A DNA stretch of 64,000 nt. It comes from G963674955 sp963674955 (GTDB lineage: Bacteria; Desulfobacterota; Desulfovibrionia; Desulfovibrionales; Desulfovibrionaceae). The position numbers and the translations under genes were made by a program. Positions 7,587-16,727 of this stretch are shown piece after piece (position 1 is the first letter of the stretch; every line of letters starts with the position of its first letter). Location: contig CAXXKR010000001.1 of NCBI GenBank assembly GCA_963674955.2, positions 1-64,000 on the forward strand. Direction: 5' to 3'. Under the pieces are notes generated by a model. The model saw only the letters and a program-made list of their open reading frames with translations. It had not been told where the DNA came from and searched no databases.

Positions 7587-10471
7587 TGATGATAAAAGCC
7601 CCCAAGAAATTGATTGAGGTTGCGCTCCCTCTTGATGACATCAACGCGGCGGCGGCTCGTGAAAAATCCATCCGCCATGGTCATCCCTCCACTCTTCATC
7701 TCTGGTGGGCGAGGCGTCCGTTGGCTGCTGCACGGGCTGTTCTTTTTGCGCAGCTGGTGAACGATCCCGGTGGGGAGCGTGGATGGGGCAAGTATCCGGG
7801 GCAGACCAAGGAAGATGCTCAGAAGGAACGCGAACGGCTCTTTGCCATCATCCGGGAGTTGGTCAAGTGGGAGAACACCAACAACGAAGAGTTGCTGGAG
7901 GTTGCCCGCGAGGAGATCAGGAAGTCATGGAGGGAGACGTGCGAACTAAACAAGGGCAAGCCCGGATTCGATCCAGACAAGCTGCCAGCTTTTCATGATC
8001 CTTTCGCTGGCGGCGGGGCCATTCCCCTTGAAGCACAGCGGCTTGGACTGGAGGCGTATGCATCTGATCTGAACCCGGTTGCGGTGATGATCAACAAAGC
8101 CATGATCGAGATTCCGCCCAAGTTCGCAGGCAAAGCGCCTGTCGGCCCCATTCCCGACGGGGAACAAACGGACAACAGGGGCGAAGGGGCCTGGACGGGG
8201 GCAAAAGGATTGGCTGAAGACGTCAGGCGTTACGGGCACTGGATGCGCAAGGAGGCGGAAAAGCGCATCGGGCACTTCTATCCCAAGGTCAAGATCACAC
8301 AAGAGATGGCAAAGGAGCGCCCCGACCTGAAAGGGTACGTGGGAAGGGAGCTGACTGTTATCGCTTGGCTCTGGGCAAGGACTGTGAAGAGCCCTAATCC
8401 TGCATATTCAGACACCTATGTTCCACTTCTCTCAAGCTTCTATTTGCACAAAAAAAGTGGAAAAGAGGTATACGTAGAGCCCATAATTGACGGGCATCGT
8501 TACCATTTTAAAGTCTTTAAAGGAAAGCCAAAAGGAAGAGTAAACTATAAAGATGGCACAAAAGCAGGACGTGGTGCCAATTTTAAGTGCCTCATTTCTG
8601 ATGTCGCCATTAGCAATAAATATATTAGAAGCGAAGCGCTTAGCGGACGAATGAAGTCTGTAATGATTGGTATTGTTTTAGAAGGAGATAGAGAAAGAGT
8701 TTATCTGTCTCCAACTAAAGAAATGGAAAAAATCGCCTACTCTGCAACAGATTCTTGGAAGCCAAACCTAAAAGTTACCAACCCATGTCATGACGTAGAT
8801 AGACTGCCAATGTACGGAATGCCAACTTGGGGAGATGCATTTACAAAACGGCAGCTTCTTTCGTTGAATACTTTTTGTGATTTAGCCATAAGCGTAAAGG
8901 AAAAGGCTTCAAGGGAGTACAAAAGGCTTCATAATTCTGATGACAGACAGCAAGAAACCTATGGTGTTTTCATCTCTATGTGTTTGTTCTTTGCAATTAG
9001 CAAATTAGCAAATTTATCGTCAACATTTACAAGTTGGATGAATGACAGGGGAGCCTTTAGAGAGACTTTTGCGAGACAAGCCATACCAATGGTATGGGAC
9101 TATGCTGAAACAAATCCATTCTCAAACTCAGGTGGAAATTTTATAACTGGAGTAGAGAAGGGGGCAAAGGCTATAGAATTTTTACCATGCACTCCTCTTG
9201 GAAAAGTATTTCATAGAGATGCAAGTACTCAGGAAATATCGCAGTCAAAAGTCATCTCAACCGATCCACCATATTACGATAATATAGGCTATGCTGAGCT
9301 TTCTGACTTTTTCTATATATGGCTCAGGAAGGGTTTGAAAGATTATTACCCAGATATATTTTCTACAATATCTACCCCAAAGAGCGAAGAGCTCGTTGCC
9401 AGCTCACATCGCCACGAGACTAAACAAGATGCTGAGAAGTTTTTTCTTTCCGGGATGACAAAGGCGATCTCTAATCTTTCTGAATTGTCGAGTCAGTCTT
9501 ACCCAATAACTATCTATTACGCATTTAAACAGTCAGAAACTTCCAATACGAATACATCATCTACAGGATGGGAGACTTTTCTAGAGGCAGTATTAAATTC
9601 AAACTTTTCTATCACAGGAACTTGGCCAGTCAGAACGGAGGGAGCAGGTAGAATGATTGGTCAAGGGAACAACGCCCTTGCCTCTTCTATCGTTCTCGTC
9701 TGCCGTAAGCGGGACGACAACGCTCCTTCCATTCCCCGCCGCCAATTCCTCCGTGAATTGAAGGAAGAACTCCCCGAAGCCCTTGAAGCCATGATTGGCG
9801 GCAAGAAAGGCGCTTCACCAATCGCCCCGGTGGACTTGGCGCAAGCCGCCATCGGTCCCGGCATGGCGGTGTTCTCCCGCTACTCCGGAATCATCGAGGC
9901 GGACGGCTCCAAGATGTCCGTGCATGACGCGCTTATCCAGATCAACAAGGTCATTGACGAGTTCTTCAACGAAGCCGAAGGGGACATGGACTCCGACACC
10001 CGGTTCTGCATCGACTGGTTCATGCAGTATGGCTTCAAGCAGGCGGAATACGGACAGGCGGATGTCCTGGCCCGGGCCAAGGGAACTACCGTTGAAGGAC
10101 TTGCTGTGGCTGGAGTCGTCGAAACAGGCGGCGGCAAGGTTCGTCTCCTGAAGTTCGAGGAGTATCCCGAGAATTGGGACCCGGAAAAGGACACCAGAAT
10201 CCCCACCTGGGAAGCGCTGCACCAACTCATCCGTGCGCTTCGCTCCGGCGGCGAGGCAGAAGCCGGTCTGCTCCTGAAGAAAATGGCGGAGAGGACCGAA
10301 TCCATCCGCCAGTTGGCGTACCGCCTCTACACCCTGTGTGAACGCAAAGGCTGGGCAGAAGAAGCCCGTGCATACAACGAACTAATAGCATCCTGGCACG
10401 GCACCATAGAAGCCGCTGAACGGGCCCATGCTGCTTCGAAGAGTCCCCAGCAGATCAAGATGGAATTCTAG
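7586..10471 (+). CDS. DUF1156 domain DNA methyltransferase
   Basis: This 961-residue protein opens with the DUF1156 signature (P-L-x-x-I-N-x-x-x-x-R-E-K-x-x-R-H-G-H-P-S-T-L-H). It has the SAM-binding motif DPFAGGGAIPLEA (about 137) and the catalytic motif DPPYYDNIGYAELSDFF (about 559), as in amino-methylating enzymes (N6-adenine or N4-cytosine). The stretch 8380-9655 is much more AT-rich than both ends; it starts after the conserved WLWARTVKSPNPA and ends after GAGRMIGQGNNAL. That pattern suggests an exchanged central region containing the target-recognition part. In the operon it probably marks host DNA as self for the helicase/ATPase machinery. The start overlaps the previous stop, which suggests translational coupling. 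Confidence 0.9.
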   Translation: MMIKAPKKLIEVALPLDDINAAAAREKSIRHGHPSTLHLWWARRPLAAARAVLFAQLVNDPGGERGWGKYPGQTKEDAQKERERLFAIIRELVKWENTNNEELLEVAREEIRKSWRETCELNKGKPGFDPDKLPAFHDPFAGGGAIPLEAQRLGLEAYASDLNPVAVMINKAMIEIPPKFAGKAPVGPIPDGEQTDNRGEGAWTGAKGLAEDVRRYGHWMRKEAEKRIGHFYPKVKITQEMAKERPDLKGYVGRELTVIAWLWARTVKSPNPAYSDTYVPLLSSFYLHKKSGKEVYVEPIIDGHRYHFKVFKGKPKGRVNYKDGTKAGRGANFKCLISDVAISNKYIRSEALSGRMKSVMIGIVLEGDRERVYLSPTKEMEKIAYSATDSWKPNLKVTNPCHDVDRLPMYGMPTWGDAFTKRQLLSLNTFCDLAISVKEKASREYKRLHNSDDRQQETYGVFISMCLFFAISKLANLSSTFTSWMNDRGAFRETFARQAIPMVWDYAETNPFSNSGGNFITGVEKGAKAIEFLPCTPLGKVFHRDASTQEISQSKVISTDPPYYDNIGYAELSDFFYIWLRKGLKDYYPDIFSTISTPKSEELVASSHRHETKQDAEKFFLSGMTKAISNLSELSSQSYPITIYYAFKQSETSNTNTSSTGWETFLEAVLNSNFSITGTWPVRTEGAGRMIGQGNNALASSIVLVCRKRDDNAPSIPRRQFLRELKEELPEALEAMIGGKKGASPIAPVDLAQAAIGPGMAVFSRYSGIIEADGSKMSVHDALIQINKVIDEFFNEAEGDMDSDTRFCIDWFMQYGFKQAEYGQADVLARAKGTTVEGLAVAGVVETGGGKVRLLKFEEYPENWDPEKDTRIPTWEALHQLIRALRSGGEAEAGLLLKKMAERTESIRQLAYRLYTLCERKGWAEEARAYNELIASWHGTIEAAERAHAASKSPQQIKMEF

Positions 10472-10489
10472 TATCAAGGTTCATAGAGC

Positions 10490-11512
10490 ATGAGCAAATT
10501 GCAAACAGCAGTACTTGAAGCAGATGTGGTCAGCTATTCAAAGCTCACCGACAAGCAGAAACTAGCCATTGATGCTCTGTTGACCAGTTTCCTTGATTCA
10601 ATCAAGCACCTTGAGTCGAGTCATGTAAAAAGGACTGGCGACGGACTTCTTATCTGCCTTCCTGATTGCTCCGACGCTGGAGAAGCCGCTCTCAAGCTCC
10701 GAGATGCTTTCCGGCAGCACAATTGGAAAAAGCACGGATTTGAGAAGCCCCAAAGTATCCGCGTTGGTTTGCATTTCGGTTTAATTCATCTGAATGACGA
10801 CAAATCCGAAGTCTCTGGCGATGTCATTGTCGTCGCGAACAGAATCCAAACCATCACTGACCACAATGCAGTTTTTGTTTCTCAAGCTTTCAAGCTTAAT
10901 TCCATGTCACTTGCTGATGACCGATTTTCATTTCGAGACCTGGGAGAAAGAGAACTGGCGAAATCACATGGCGCAATGCAGCTCAATCAGTTGCTATGGT
11001 CAGTAGAGGAACTGCCTGAAACTCCTCGCAGGACGACTGCGCCATATGTGCCCAAGGTTCCCAATCGCATTACAGACCGGGATCGGGCTGAATTCACTAG
11101 GCAATCCTACCAAAGAGTATTTACTCTGTTTTCTGAATGGGCTAGTGGAATACAGCAGGAAAATCCCAGAATCACAGTCGATATTGAAAAGGTGAGCGAA
11201 GTTATCTTCATCGCCACCCTATACCTTGATGATTCCATTGTTGAATCTCTGAAAATATGGTCTGGAGGGTTCGCATCCACGGACGGTATAAGCTGTTGTC
11301 TTGGACAATCGTCAAACAAGCACGAGACCAGCTCATGCAATGAATCTCTTTCTGTACACGTTGAAGACGGAACTCTTTGCCTGCAATCAATGATGAAATC
11401 CTTCCACTCCAGCCATGATGAAGAATATGACCTGTCGTTCTTAACCATAGAACAAGCTGCGATACACCTCTGGAAGATGCTCACCAGCTCTCTTGAAAGC
11501 AGGATCAGATAG
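10490..11512 (+). CDS. class III nucleotidyl cyclase-like protein with C-terminal extra domain
   Basis: This 340-residue protein has an N-terminal cyclase homology domain (about 1-160). Both metal-binding aspartates are present, D12 in EADVVSYSKL and D51 in KRTGDGLL. In the block GDVIVVANRIQ (110-120), however, the usual transition-state Asn is Val114, while Arg118 is kept. The C-terminal domain (about 190-340) resembles, from memory, a domain found behind TIR or other effector domains in bacterial defence proteins. It lies 18 bp after the methylase gene and its end approaches the DUF499 gene. It could make a cyclic nucleotide signal, act as a nucleotide sensor, or be catalytically weak. No membrane segment is seen, so it should be cytosolic. 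Confidence 0.7.
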   Translation: MSKLQTAVLEADVVSYSKLTDKQKLAIDALLTSFLDSIKHLESSHVKRTGDGLLICLPDCSDAGEAALKLRDAFRQHNWKKHGFEKPQSIRVGLHFGLIHLNDDKSEVSGDVIVVANRIQTITDHNAVFVSQAFKLNSMSLADDRFSFRDLGERELAKSHGAMQLNQLLWSVEELPETPRRTTAPYVPKVPNRITDRDRAEFTRQSYQRVFTLFSEWASGIQQENPRITVDIEKVSEVIFIATLYLDDSIVESLKIWSGGFASTDGISCCLGQSSNKHETSSCNESLSVHVEDGTLCLQSMMKSFHSSHDEEYDLSFLTIEQAAIHLWKMLTSSLESRIR

Positions 11513-11528
11513 GAATCAGGAGTTATTT

Positions 11529-14366
11529 ATGCAGATCAAACCCTGGACCGAAATAGCCACCCCACACGAGGACGTTCTCAAAGGAACCTTCAAGCAGGCG
11601 GAGTTCGCGGCGGACTTGAGCCGTGTACAGGAAGGAACCGCTGGACCTGAGTACCAGAACGCTGCCAAGTTCTTTGAGCGCACCTACATCACCGAAGGGA
11701 TGCGCCTGCTCCTGGACAGCCTGGTGAAACGCCTCAACGGCGGTTCCGGCGACCCCGTAATCCAGCTCCAGACCGCGTTCGGCGGTGGCAAGACGCACAC
11801 CATGCTCGCCGTCTACCACCTTGCCAAGGGAGACACCCCCGCAAGCAAACTCCAGGGAGTTCCTCCCATTCTCGATGCGGCAGGCATCACCGATCTTCCC
11901 AAGGCGTCCATCGCAGTCATCGACGGAAACCGCCTCAGTCCTTCGCAGCCGCAGAAACGCGGCCGTGTGGAGGTGCGGACCCTGTGGGGAGAAATCGCCT
12001 ACCAGATCGGAGGCGAAGACGCCTATTCCATGCTGGCCGAGTCGGACAAGAACGGCACCTCCCCTGGCAAGGAGACGCTGACCAACATCTTCACCAAATA
12101 TGGCCCTGTGGTGATCCTGGTGGACGAGCTGGTAGCGTATGTCCGCCAGTTGGAGGAAGGTAAGAGCTACCCCGGCGGGACTTTTGAATCCAACCTATCC
12201 TTCATCCAGGCGCTGACGGAATCCTTGGCTGGTACGCCGAGCAGTTGCCTGTTCGTCTCCCTGCCCGAGTCCGACACCGAGCTTGGCGGGCACATGGCCC
12301 AACGAGCCCTGGATTCTCTGGAGAAGTATTTCGGACGCATCCAGGCCCTGTGGAAGCCGGTGGCGACCGAAGAGGCGTTTGAGATTGTCAGGCGGCGTCT
12401 CTTCAACCCCATCATCGACGATCAGGCTGTCCAGCAGGTCTGCCAAGCGTTCTCCGAATACTACCAGAACAACGCCGAGGACTTCCCCAACGATGCCCTG
12501 GACGGTTCCTACTACCGCCGCCTTGTCGCGTCATATCCGATCCACCCTGAGATTTTCGACAGGCTCTATCTGGACTGGTCCTCCCTGGACAAGTTCCAGC
12601 GCACCAGAGGCGTACTCCAGCTCCTGGCGACTGTGATCTATCGGCTCTGGAAGGACGGAAGCCAAGACCCCATGATCATGCCTGGGGCGCTTCCCCTGTA
12701 CGACAACAACGTCAAGAACCAGTCCATCTACTATCTGCCGCAGGGATGGGACCCGGTGATCGACAAGGACATCGACGGGGAGCAGGCGGAGTCTGCCAGA
12801 CTGGATACCAACGATCCGCGCATAGGACAGAAGCAGTGCGCCAGAAGGACCGCAAGAGCAATCTTTCTCGGCAGCGCCCCTAGCCACAAGCAACAAAGGG
12901 TTCGAGGCATTAGCTGGAGCCATATCACTCTTGGAGCCGCGTATCCCGGCATCAACACCAGCGTCATCCGTGATGCCTTGAAGAAGCTTTCGGACAAACT
13001 TCATTACCTCAACGTCGATGGGGAGCGGTATTGGTTCGACGTGACCCCGAACCTGCGCCGTGAAATGGAGGAGCGCAAAAGGCGCTTCGAAGACGGCACG
13101 GACATCGTTCCCGAGATCAAGTCCAGGCTGGGCAAGATCATCAACAAGGGGGCATTCGGCGGCGTCCATATCTTCACGCCATCAGGAGATATCCCGGATG
13201 ACTTTGACCTGCGGCTGTGCGTCCTCCCTCCCAACAGCCCACATTCAAAGACTTGTGAACTGGCTGTGAAGAGCGCCGAAGAACATCTCAGGATGCACGG
13301 CAACTCCCCACGACTGCACCAAAACCGACTCGTCTTTCTGGCTCCAGATTATGACGCGCTTACACGACTTAGGGATCATGCGCGGACCTACCTCGCCTGG
13401 AAGTCCATTGTCAGCGACGTAGAGCAGTCCAGGCTGGTTCTGGATGTCCTTCAAGTGAAACAGGCCAAGCAGACCATGGAGAACGTTTCCAGCACGGTGA
13501 ATCGGACCATTGCCGAGTGCTACCAGTGGTTGCTGTGTCCCATTCAGTATCCTGGTAAGAACGGCGGCGTTGGCAAGATCGAGTGGGAATCCATTCGGCT
13601 GAACACCGGCGCTACCAGCATCGTCAGCGAGATCGAAAAGCGGCTGACGGATGAGGAAATGCTCCTCAAGGCGTGGTCGCCCATCCACCTGGATCACATG
13701 CTCAAGCAATGGTTCTGGAAGGAAGGGGTGAAAGACCTCAACACCCATGACCTCTGGCAAAAGATGTGCGACTACCTCTATCTGCCGCGCTTGCTCGACA
13801 GCTCGATCCTCCAGGCGACCATCTCCAATGGCGTCGCCAGCGGTGACTACTTCGGCTATGCGGACGGCAAGGACGGTGACGAATACCTGGGATTCAAGTT
13901 CAAGGAATCCGTTTCGTGCGTCATCGACAAGTCTTCCCTCATCATCGAGATGGAATCGGCCAAGGAGTACAAAGCCAAGAAGGAGCAACCGGCTCCCCAG
14001 CCCGGCGGTGGAGATGGAGGTGGAGATGTTCCTCCAGTCCCTGGCGGCGGTGCTGGTGGTGATGGCGGCGGTGGCGTAGAACCTCCCAAACCACCTAAGC
14101 CTGGTGATCCGCCCGTTCCCCAAACCAAGCCCAGGAAACGTTTCTATGGAACGGTATCCCTGGATTCACATACGGGCCGCATGGCGTATGACGAGATTCA
14201 GAAAGAGATCATCAACCTGCTCAATAACCGCCCTGGTGTTACCGTGAGACTGAAGCTGGATATCGAAGCGGACTCCATGGAAGGGTTTGATGAAAATATC
14301 CAGCGGGCAGTCCGGGAGAACTGCGGGACGCTGAACTTCTCGCAGGCAGATTTTGATGAGGAGTAG
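11529..14366 (+). CDS. DUF499 family P-loop ATPase
   Basis: This is a large ATPase of 945 residues from the chosen start. Walker A is AFGGGKTHTM (about 82-91) and the Walker B-like strand is VVILVDEL (about 195), both typical of DUF499 proteins, which are AAA-like ATPases that travel with DUF1156 methylases. A Gly/Pro-rich linker (about 822-866) precedes a compact C-terminal domain. I chose the ATG at 11529 because CAGGAGT lies just upstream; a start at 11493 would lengthen the protein by 12 residues and overlap the cyclase gene. Known biochemistry is sparse. In this operon it probably works with the helicase in phage sensing or restriction. Confidence 0.88.
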   Translation: MQIKPWTEIATPHEDVLKGTFKQAEFAADLSRVQEGTAGPEYQNAAKFFERTYITEGMRLLLDSLVKRLNGGSGDPVIQLQTAFGGGKTHTMLAVYHLAKGDTPASKLQGVPPILDAAGITDLPKASIAVIDGNRLSPSQPQKRGRVEVRTLWGEIAYQIGGEDAYSMLAESDKNGTSPGKETLTNIFTKYGPVVILVDELVAYVRQLEEGKSYPGGTFESNLSFIQALTESLAGTPSSCLFVSLPESDTELGGHMAQRALDSLEKYFGRIQALWKPVATEEAFEIVRRRLFNPIIDDQAVQQVCQAFSEYYQNNAEDFPNDALDGSYYRRLVASYPIHPEIFDRLYLDWSSLDKFQRTRGVLQLLATVIYRLWKDGSQDPMIMPGALPLYDNNVKNQSIYYLPQGWDPVIDKDIDGEQAESARLDTNDPRIGQKQCARRTARAIFLGSAPSHKQQRVRGISWSHITLGAAYPGINTSVIRDALKKLSDKLHYLNVDGERYWFDVTPNLRREMEERKRRFEDGTDIVPEIKSRLGKIINKGAFGGVHIFTPSGDIPDDFDLRLCVLPPNSPHSKTCELAVKSAEEHLRMHGNSPRLHQNRLVFLAPDYDALTRLRDHARTYLAWKSIVSDVEQSRLVLDVLQVKQAKQTMENVSSTVNRTIAECYQWLLCPIQYPGKNGGVGKIEWESIRLNTGATSIVSEIEKRLTDEEMLLKAWSPIHLDHMLKQWFWKEGVKDLNTHDLWQKMCDYLYLPRLLDSSILQATISNGVASGDYFGYADGKDGDEYLGFKFKESVSCVIDKSSLIIEMESAKEYKAKKEQPAPQPGGGDGGGDVPPVPGGGAGGDGGGGVEPPKPPKPGDPPVPQTKPRKRFYGTVSLDSHTGRMAYDEIQKEIINLLNNRPGVTVRLKLDIEADSMEGFDENIQRAVRENCGTLNFSQADFDEE

Positions 14367-14374
14367 TTGACGGA

Positions 14375-14728
14375 ATGGCTTTCAGAGAATTTGATCAAAA
14401 GCGATATGAAAAACTCCTTCAGGAGTTTTGCGAAAAGCAGGGACCGCCGCCACACCTCCATGACAAGCTGAAATGGGGATTCGAGGTTGATCCCAAAAAG
14501 CAGACAGTCGAGTTGTTCGAGATTCGCCCACACTTCATGGAACCATCAAAAGAAGTCCAAAGCCCGATTGCCAAAGCGAGATATGTCAAAGCCCAGAAGA
14601 ATTGGAAGATCTACTGGATGAGGGGTAATAGGAAATGGGTCCTCTACGAACCTTGTCCTTCACTTCGTTCTCTTGAGGAGTTTTTGAAGCTAATCAAAGA
14701 GGATGCTTACGGCTGCTTCTTTGGTTAG
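14375..14728 (+). CDS. DUF3024 family protein
   Basis: This 117-residue protein has the DUF3024 pattern: FEIRPHF, then SPIAKARYVKAQKNWKIYWMR, then W-x-x-Y-E-P, and the C-terminal SLEEFL...DAYGCFFG. The function of the family is unknown; it occurs beside DNA-processing and mobile genes. It starts 8 bp after the DUF499 stop and is the last cistron of the operon. The hairpin repeat at 14741 follows directly and could act as transcript end or element boundary. Confidence 0.8.
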   Translation: MAFREFDQKRYEKLLQEFCEKQGPPPHLHDKLKWGFEVDPKKQTVELFEIRPHFMEPSKEVQSPIAKARYVKAQKNWKIYWMRGNRKWVLYEPCPSLRSLEEFLKLIKEDAYGCFFG

Positions 14729-14740
14729 GTGAAACTCGAT

Positions 14741-14758
14741 GCCCAGGATGCTGGGCAC
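14741..14758. repeat. CCCAGCATCCTGGG hairpin, copy 2 (inverted)
   Basis: GCCCAG-GATG-CTGGGC forms a 6-bp stem. Read on the minus strand it gives the same core as copies 1 and 3, and with copy 3 it also shares AGTTTCA a few bases after the hairpin. It lies 12 bp after the stop of the last operon gene. Confidence 0.6.
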
Positions 14759-14877
14759 ATGATCCCTTCAGGGTTTTGACATGGTTTTCCCCGATGTTTT
14801 CAGGTAAATTGCCAAAGGTCCAAGGACCATTATCAAGCCCTCAGGCAGGGTTCTCATGAGTTGAGGCTGTGTTTTTT

Positions 14878-14924
14878 ACATGAAAATGGGCATTTCCATG
14901 TAACTCATGCAGTTGCACTGCATG
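14878..14924. repeat. two adjacent stem-loops after the operon
   Basis: ACATGAAAATG (14878-14888) pairs with CATTTCCATGT (14891-14901) with one mismatch. CATGCAGT (14906-14913) pairs perfectly with ACTGCATG (14917-14924) around TGC. No T-run follows on the plus strand, so they are not classic terminators in that direction. Confidence 0.45.
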
Positions 14925-14958
14925 AAGCGGATCGGAGGAGGTGTGAAGGAATAAAAAA

Positions 14959-16585
14959 TCAATCTGGATCAGCAGGATTCAGCTGATTCTCAATGTATTG
15001 AAGGACAGCTCTAATGGGTGCGATTATAGAATGGGGAATGCTGTTTTTAAGTTCAACAAGTGAGGACAAAAGAGAGCTCACATAGTCATCGTATGTGATT
15101 ATCGAAGAGATGCATGCCCCTTGATCGATATCTGTAGCGTCAAACAAAATGTCGCAAAGTCTTTTGCCATCAAGCTCTAATGTCGATTGCCATATATATT
15201 TTGGATATGGACATGTTACCGCATCGTACATGTCATTTCCTTCGAGAAGATTTGAACCAATAATCCAACTTTTTAATTCATTGACAGTGGTTAGTTTAAT
15301 ATCCCATCGTAATTTCTCATTGAAAACACTTCCAGTGTTTTGGTCAAGATTTCGCATTAAGAAGTCAATCGTTCTAATGGTACTAAAAACAGAATGAAAA
15401 AGGTATTCTTATTTTATTGTATAATGGGACAAGAAAAATTTGAGGAATAGCCTTTACCTTATCAAATGAACCGTCTTGTGATGGCCACGTAGTGGTGAGT
15501 GAAAAGTAGTTGTCCCCATCAATCACAAGTGGAGAGGGGTCTACAATAAGCCTAGAGAAAGGTCCAACCTGATCATCATGAGCATATATTTTATCTACAT
15601 GATATGCTTTAAGAGGAGTGTCGCCAACGGGCTGGGCATGTGCAAGGTCGCCGTCGATGCTGAACCCAGTTACGGCAACGGCGTGCAAGCCCAAAGATAT
15701 GACATTGCTTGGATCGGAGATATCAACTAGCTTGATGATCAACATGAGCGGAATACCACTCATGACATATGCGTATAGCGTCCTTTTGAATATATATAAA
15801 TCATTTGCGCCTAGCCGCAGGGGTTCAAGCCCAACTGATCTGATTGCAGAAGCCATCTGTGCAGCAGTAAGGCCTTCCGCGTTTGGAAAGTAACGGCTTT
15901 CCCCTGGAGTCTCCTTTGTCGCAGCGGTTGTTATCTGTGAAGGAGAAGGAATGTAGTGCTGAAATAATTTGCCTGTAGCTTTAAACCCGGACCACAACGC
16001 ACTTGTCGCGCATGCAGCGACTGTAGAGTCTTGCTCCTGGAAAGGTAACGACTTTACAGTTAGTTGAATTCCAAAAAGATTTGCTTCATTTGAAGTGATA
16101 GAAAGATAATGTCGCCTTCCATTGTCGTCATTATACGTTTTTAAGCAAGTTCTCCCTATGACAGTACGGGGAAGAGGCTTAAGCACTATAAACCCTAGGT
16201 AGCTTTCTTGAAGCGAGTGTATAAATTGAGAGTTTCTTGTTTTAATGGAAAATTCAAAATCATGTTCTGTGAATGCTTTTGAAAAGAAATGAAGTCTAGT
16301 GCATCGCCGTTGGTATAACTTGTAGCACTTGGCATAGTATTCTACATAGTCATCGAGATAATCATGGTCTACATAGTCATGCTCAATCACAATTGTATTG
16401 GCATCAATGTCTGGATATCTGAAATAACTTTGAAAATAGGAAATGTGAGCTTTGTGGCGAAGATCTTCAGGATGAGCACGTGTCTTCTGGGTGATGATTC
16501 CTACAAAGGAATCAAGGGAATACGGAACAACAGAGAAAGGAGGATTCTTAAATTGTAACGGGGACATGAAGATCTTTTTCTTCAA
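14959..16585 (-). pseudogene. papain-like (C39-like) cysteine peptidase, frameshifted
   Basis: The 5' frame (16585 to 15383, 400 residues) has a plausible papain-fold layout: FQEQDSTVAACATSALW (catalytic Gln/Cys region, about 200-215), GLHAVAVTGF (His) and IYAHDDQVGPF (Asp/Asn). It stops after RIPFSFCF, but the other frame continues as HSVFSTIRTIDFLMRNLDQN down to 14959 with no ribosome site of its own. Removing one T from the five-T run (A's at 15397-15401 on the plus strand) would join them into about 540 residues. The start may be 16585 or the ATG at 16567; both overlap the preceding small ORF. Substrate is unknown. The peptidase assignment rests on motif spacing only. Confidence 0.5.
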
Positions 16586-16727
16586 TTCTCAATAAAGTTT
16601 TGTCCTTCTTACAGCGTTCTTGTGATTTGCTGATGACATCAATAACACTTTTTTTGCCAGCCTCAGACTTTATCCATCTTTTCGCATCAGCAACAGTCTC
16701 TTCCTTTTGCATGCGTCTTAAGTTCAT
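16548..16727 (-). CDS. small 59-residue basic protein upstream of peptidase
   Basis: This ORF runs from an ATG at 16727 with a perfect GGGAGGT ribosome site 4 bp upstream to a stop at 16548. The product is rich in Lys and Glu, predicted helical and has no membrane segment. It overlaps the start of the peptidase gene by about 20-38 bp, so the two are probably translationally coupled. Small coupled partners of proteases can be inhibitors, targets or antitoxins; nothing in the sequence decides between these. No known family recognised. Confidence 0.55.
   Translation of the reverse strand: MNLRRMQKEETVADAKRWIKSEAGKKSVIDVISKSQERCKKDKTLLRIEEKDLHVPVTI

Noticed and set aside
10490..11512. A typical Pycsar operon
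   Set aside because: No adjacent TIR or transmembrane cyclic-nucleotide effector, and the cyclase motif is altered.
2765..14728. DISARM or BREX classification of the operon
   Set aside because: There is no DUF1998 protein, no PLD protein, no PglZ and no BrxC/BrxL; shared parts are only helicase and methylase.
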